From: an uncultured Acidaminococcus sp.
Lineage (GTDB): Bacteria; Bacillota_C; Negativicutes; Acidaminococcales; Acidaminococcaceae
DNA length: 8,706 bases
Assembly (NCBI GenBank): GCA_900314165.1
Contig: OMUE01000056.1
Location: 1 to 8,706, forward strand
Direction: 5' to 3'
This document shows, piece after piece, positions 5,994-8,706 of this stretch. Position 1 is the first letter of the stretch, and each line of letters starts with the position of its first letter. Made by a program: the position numbers and the translations under genes. The notes beneath the pieces are model-generated. The model did not search any database. It was not told where the DNA came from and was given only the letters and a program-made list of their open reading frames with translations.

Positions 5994-7355
5994 TTAATCT
6001 TCCCCTTCAGCCGGGCGATCCAGCGGTTCCTTCCACCACCACCAGCCCAGTACCTTGTTGCCAATGATGCAGGCAGCAAAGATAGCCACATACAGGGCAA
6101 TGAACTGCCAATGCTGGCCGTTCAGCAACATCATGGGGCCCATGGACCAGGCGAACATTTCTGCAGGAGTCGTAAAGGGCGCAGCAAAGGCCGTATCGTT
6201 CAGGGTCTTGGACTTGTTTTCCGGGTCCACGATACGCAGCAGGATAAAGCCGATGGCGAATACGCCGGTGGAATAGCCGTACACGAACAAGGACCGTTCA
6301 AACCAGCTGCCCTTGTTCATAGCACCGCCAAAGTAGATCAGGGTCAGGATGACGATGACCATGCCCCACAGGAGCAGCAGAGCCAGAGGCACAGCGTATT
6401 TTACGATAACGGCAATCTTGACGGAGGCAATGCCAAAGAATACCAGATAGTCCGTAGCCGTACCAGCAATCCGGTTGATGACGTTTTCATCCACGTAGCT
6501 GCCTGCCCCGGTCTTGCGGAAAATCAGGAATACGGCAATACCTACCAGGAAGGCCAGCAGATAGTTGGGCAGATCCAGGCCTGTACGGGTGAAGATCTGT
6601 TTATTGATGAGCACACCGGCGCCGGAGCACAGCAGCATGACAGCCAGGTGCCAGGCCAGAGGATCCAGGACCACGGAAGACGTAGTTTCTGCACCCATGC
6701 TCTTTCTGTGTTCTTTCGGAACGAGGCCGGTCTTCAGGTCACCGGAGATGTATTGGAAGCTGGAAATGTATTTTGTCCAGCCCCGTTTCGTCCCGATTTT
6801 GATGAAGAACAGGCCGCCGAAAATACCGGCCAAGATGCCCACCGTAGCACAGGTCATGCCGATATCCTGAGCATCGGCAAAGCCCAGGCGGGCAAAAGCA
6901 GAGCCTACGGCAGCTGCGGTACCGTGACCACCGGAAAAGCCGGCAGCCAGCAGCAGTCCAAACCCGTTGTTGATTTCCGGGAAGAGGCTGGAAATGACCA
7001 GGATGGAGAACAGAGGCCCAAAGGCGAATTGAATGGCCTGAGCCAGGACCTTATAAGAGAAATAGGATCCCACACGGGTCATTTCTTTCTTAAAGGCTGT
7101 CTTGGAAAACGAAAAGCCGTTGATCCCTACAGAGGAGAAAATCAGGATGATCAATACCCCAGGGTAGGAAGAGATGTACTTCGTAAAGGGCAGGATATTC
7201 AGACCTTGTTTACCTAGAGCCAAAGCAATAAAGCCGCCAATCATGCTGGCCGGCACAAAGTATTTTTGGATAAGAACCACCTTGGCCCGTAATAATTGTC
7301 CTATCATGATGAATAGGGACGCAAATGCAAAGTCAACCATTATGTCGGTAATCAT
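5994..7355 (-). CDS. gltS: GltS-family sodium/glutamate symporter
   Basis: This 453-residue inner-membrane transporter has about ten or more hydrophobic segments. GltS-type features are an N-terminal half containing AAGFSGGHGTAAAVGSAFA (137-155), the Gly-rich re-entrant motif of the family, and a second, inverted-half counterpart at about 359-379 (YGYSTGVFAIGFILLRIVDP). The C-terminus has four consecutive Trp (438-441) and an acidic tail. It is somewhat longer than E. coli GltS (about 400 residues), with a central hydrophilic loop at about 188-228. The ATG at 7353-7355 follows AGAAGG (7364-7369) at eight nt. The gene begins 25 nt after the alanine dehydrogenase-like gene, so they form one operon, ended by the terminator at 5951-5987. 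The family normally carries glutamate with Na+. The second-half motif differs from the E. coli protein as I recall it, so another amino or dicarboxylic acid is possible. Confidence 0.88.
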   Translation of the reverse strand: MITDIMVDFAFASLFIMIGQLLRAKVVLIQKYFVPASMIGGFIALALGKQGLNILPFTKYISSYPGVLIILIFSSVGINGFSFSKTAFKKEMTRVGSYFSYKVLAQAIQFAFGPLFSILVISSLFPEINNGFGLLLAAGFSGGHGTAAAVGSAFARLGFADAQDIGMTCATVGILAGIFGGLFFIKIGTKRGWTKYISSFQYISGDLKTGLVPKEHRKSMGAETTSSVVLDPLAWHLAVMLLCSGAGVLINKQIFTRTGLDLPNYLLAFLVGIAVFLIFRKTGAGSYVDENVINRIAGTATDYLVFFGIASVKIAVIVKYAVPLALLLLWGMVIVILTLIYFGGAMNKGSWFERSLFVYGYSTGVFAIGFILLRIVDPENKSKTLNDTAFAAPFTTPAEMFAWSMGPMMLLNGQHWQFIALYVAIFAACIIGNKVLGWWWWKEPLDRPAEGED

Positions 7356-7380
7356 GAGTACCGCCTTCTTTCCAGTCAGA

Positions 7381-8550
7381 TTATTTCAAAGTAATGAAGT
7401 TATTGGACTTCGTACGGGTTGCAGCAGGTGCGTAGTCCAAGTCTTTGCGGCCTTCCAGGCCCAGGATAGTTTCCGGACGGATCCAGGGACGGCCTTGGAT
7501 ACCACTGGTTTCTTCGTGAGTCAGATAGCCTTTGTACGTAGTCAGGGAACGACGCAGGAAGCCATCCCGTGCGCAGGCTTCTGCAATGCCATTGTTCAGG
7601 ATAGAACGGAAGTGCGGCAGCAGGGAAGCAGCGTAGGAAATAGAAGTGGATTGGGCAATAGCCCCGGGAATGTTGCTGACGCAATAATGGACTACGCCCT
7701 CTTCAATATAGATGGGGTTTTCGTGAGTGGTTTCATGGAACGTTTCAATAGCTCCTTCGTCGTTGGAAATATCCACGATGACGGACCCTCTTTCCATAGA
7801 GCGGACCATTTCCCGGGTAATCATAGCTTCCTTGGCGTCTTTCGGCCACCGTACACAGTTGTACACCACATCCGTATGAGGCAGTTCTTTGATCAGATTG
7901 TACCGGTTGGAAATCATGGTATCCACTTCTTCATTGAACTGTTTGCCCACGTCACGGAGCACACCGATATTTACGTCCATCACGGTTACATGAGCACCCA
8001 GAGCATGCAGGAACCCGATGCAGGCACGGCCTACAGTACCGGCACCCAGAACAAGGGCGTTAATGCCAGGAGCACCGCCCAGGCCATTTACGCATTTGCC
8101 CTTGCCTCCGTTGATGGAAAGCATGGACCACAGTCCCATGAGGGCGCCGCATTTACCGGCCGCTTCGCAGTTAGGAGAGCCATACCGGTGGCAGTCTTCT
8201 GCAGAGAAGGAAATGCATTTGCTATCCAGCAACGCCTGGACTTCCTCCGGGTGAGCTGCAGGATGAACACAGGCGTACAGAATCTGATTTTCGCGGATCA
8301 GAGGAAATTCGTCGGGAGTGAATTCCTTAACCTTCGTTACGAAATCACATTCCCCATAGATGGTCTTTGCATCGTCTACGATTTTAGCTCCTGCTTCCAC
8401 ATAAGCTGCATCCGGGAACCCGGCAGCATCCCCTGCATCTTTCTGAACCCAGACTTCATGCCCATCATGAACAATGGAATGGACCTCGGCAGGCGTAGCT
8501 ACTACGCGATATTCCCCTTGTTTTACGTCTTTTAAAATACCAACTCTCAC
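7381..8550 (-). CDS. ald: Alanine dehydrogenase (AlaDH/PNT family), GTG start
   Basis: This soluble NAD-dependent enzyme is expected to catalyse L-alanine + NAD+ + H2O to pyruvate + NH4+ + NADH. Residues equivalent to the alanine dehydrogenase active site are present: R15 (YRVVATP), K75 (VTKVKEF), H96 (CVHPAAHPEE) and D264 (DISNDEGAIET). The Rossmann motif is GAGTVG (169-174), with D192 at the end of the next strand favouring NAD over NADP. At 389 residues it is slightly longer than the usual about 370, with extra C-terminal sequence. The middle (about 113-165) is divergent and cysteine-rich. The GTG at 8548-8550 is the start, seven nt after AGGAGG (8558-8563); the in-frame ATG at 8566-8568 lies upstream of that site. 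The gene is followed after 25 nt by gltS. A relative in the same fold family, such as an opine or carboxyethyl-ornithine dehydrogenase, cannot be excluded. Confidence 0.82.
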   Translation of the reverse strand: MRVGILKDVKQGEYRVVATPAEVHSIVHDGHEVWVQKDAGDAAGFPDAAYVEAGAKIVDDAKTIYGECDFVTKVKEFTPDEFPLIRENQILYACVHPAAHPEEVQALLDSKCISFSAEDCHRYGSPNCEAAGKCGALMGLWSMLSINGGKGKCVNGLGGAPGINALVLGAGTVGRACIGFLHALGAHVTVMDVNIGVLRDVGKQFNEEVDTMISNRYNLIKELPHTDVVYNCVRWPKDAKEAMITREMVRSMERGSVIVDISNDEGAIETFHETTHENPIYIEEGVVHYCVSNIPGAIAQSTSISYAASLLPHFRSILNNGIAEACARDGFLRRSLTTYKGYLTHEETSGIQGRPWIRPETILGLEGRKDLDYAPAATRTKSNNFITLK

Positions 8551-8557
8551 AAAAATT

Positions 8558-8563
8558 CCTCCT
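8558..8563 (-). promoter_or_regulatory. ald: Ribosome binding site that sets the GTG start of ald
   Basis: A consensus AGGAGG sits seven nt before GTG (8548-8550). Translation from there gives MRVGILKDVKQGEYRVVATP, which aligns with the N-terminus of known alanine dehydrogenases, with R15 in register. The ATG at 8566-8568 precedes the site and would place AGGAGG inside the coding sequence. Confidence 0.85.
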
Positions 8564-8578
8564 AACAAAAATTGGTCA

Positions 8579-8608
8579 GTTGTAAAATGAACTTGAACAG
8601 TTAATCAA
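8579..8608 (-). promoter_or_regulatory. Weak candidate promoter of ald-gltS
   Basis: On the minus strand, TTGATT (8603-8608) is followed after 17 or 18 bp by TTACAA or TACAAC (8579-8585). Both hexamers match the consensus only in part. It would start transcription near 8572, giving a leader of about 20 nt, downstream of the hairpin at 8618-8686. If the real promoter lies further right, the hairpin would instead be in the ald leader. Confidence 0.25.
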
Positions 8609-8617
8609 AAAATAAAA

Positions 8618-8686
8618 ATCCATAGTGAAGCTTCATGTTAAAATGGTTTTGGAGAAATCATCAACAAAGGAGCAATCACTATGGAT
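8618..8686. repeat. Long imperfect inverted repeat (hairpin) between ald and the plus-strand gene
   Basis: An exact 11-bp inverted repeat (8618-8628 with 8676-8686) continues inward after small internal loops: GCTTC 8630-8634 with GGAGC 8669-8673 (one G-U pair), then TGTT 8636-8639 with AACA 8663-8666. About 20 pairs form in total. On the plus strand the right arm contains the Shine-Dalgarno and ATG of the gene starting at 8681. On the minus strand the stem is followed directly by TTTTATTTTTT (8607-8617), the form of an intrinsic terminator. It could stop transcripts entering ald from the right, attenuate an ald leader, or hold the plus-strand start closed. Confidence 0.7.
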
Positions 8687-8706
8687 CACATCCATTCTAA
8701 CACAAT
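8681..8706 (+). CDS. Start of a plus-strand gene cut by the window edge (possibly a transposase)
   Basis: ATG at 8681 follows AAAGGAG (8666-8672) at eight nt, and the frame stays open to the window edge, giving MDHIHSNT. It is divergent from ald, with 130 nt between the two starts. The short N-terminus and the start-sequestering hairpin remind me of insertion-sequence transposase genes (ISL3-like), but eight residues do not allow identification. That a gene starts here is supported by the ribosome binding site; its function is a guess. Confidence 0.45.

Noticed and set aside
5903..6100. N-terminal extension of the AAA+ ATPase frame by 66 codons
   Set aside because: It would cross the gltS stop codon and its terminator. 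The extension is not domain-like, and a good ribosome binding site precedes the internal ATG at 5900-5902.
6111..7217. 368-codon plus-strand open frame antisense to gltS
   Set aside because: Its translation is a hydrophilic, His/Gln/Gly/Asp-rich product typical of the complement of a membrane protein gene; no supporting start context or family.
7174..8535. 453-codon plus-strand open frame antisense to ald and the 5' part of gltS
   Set aside because: It lies almost wholly opposite genes with clear family motifs, its translation shows no recognisable domain, and its open state follows from the codon use of the sense genes.
8551..8568. ATG start of ald six codons upstream of the GTG
   Set aside because: The AGGAGG would then be inside the gene, and the extra residues do not fit the family N-terminus, whereas the GTG start does.

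Overview
The window (about 50% G+C by eye) reads as chromosome of an anaerobic, amino-acid-fermenting Firmicute. A Negativicute of the Acidaminococcus type is my best guess. The grounds are an alanine dehydrogenase/glutamate symporter operon, cysteine-rich soluble proteins, strong AGGAGG ribosome binding sites and the general protein style. This placement is inference; no rRNA or marker gene is present.

Six complete genes all lie on the minus strand, so transcription runs from high to low coordinates. They form three units. (1) 8550 to 5994: an alanine dehydrogenase-family enzyme (GTG start) followed after 25 nt by a GltS-type sodium/glutamate symporter, closed by a strong intrinsic terminator at 5951-5987. 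(2) 5902 to 1597: a MoxR/CobS-like AAA+ ATPase, a VWA protein with an intact MIDAS and an N-terminal HExxH motif, and a Sel1-repeat protein, with gaps of 23 and 53 nt. A good -10 box lies immediately after the gltS terminator, so this unit probably has its own promoter. (3) 1439 to 36: a GntP-family permease with its own promoter, flanked by an inverted pair of operator-like sites, and a hairpin after its stop codon.

At the right edge a plus-strand gene begins at 8681 and runs out of the window after eight codons. Its start codon and Shine-Dalgarno sequence lie in one arm of a long imperfect inverted repeat (8618-8686). Read on the minus strand, the same repeat is followed by a T-rich tract and looks like a terminator or leader hairpin upstream of the dehydrogenase gene.

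Functionally, units 1 and 3 are metabolic: amino-acid uptake and interconversion, and organic-acid uptake. Unit 2 is the least understood part. AAA+ ATPase plus VWA pairs (RavA-ViaA, NorQ-NorD, CbbQ-CbbO, CobS-CobT) remodel or metallate client proteins. Here no client gene is adjacent, and the Sel1 protein is a reasonable candidate adaptor. Start codons were corrected for three genes (GntP permease, AAA+ ATPase, dehydrogenase) from ribosome-binding-site position.
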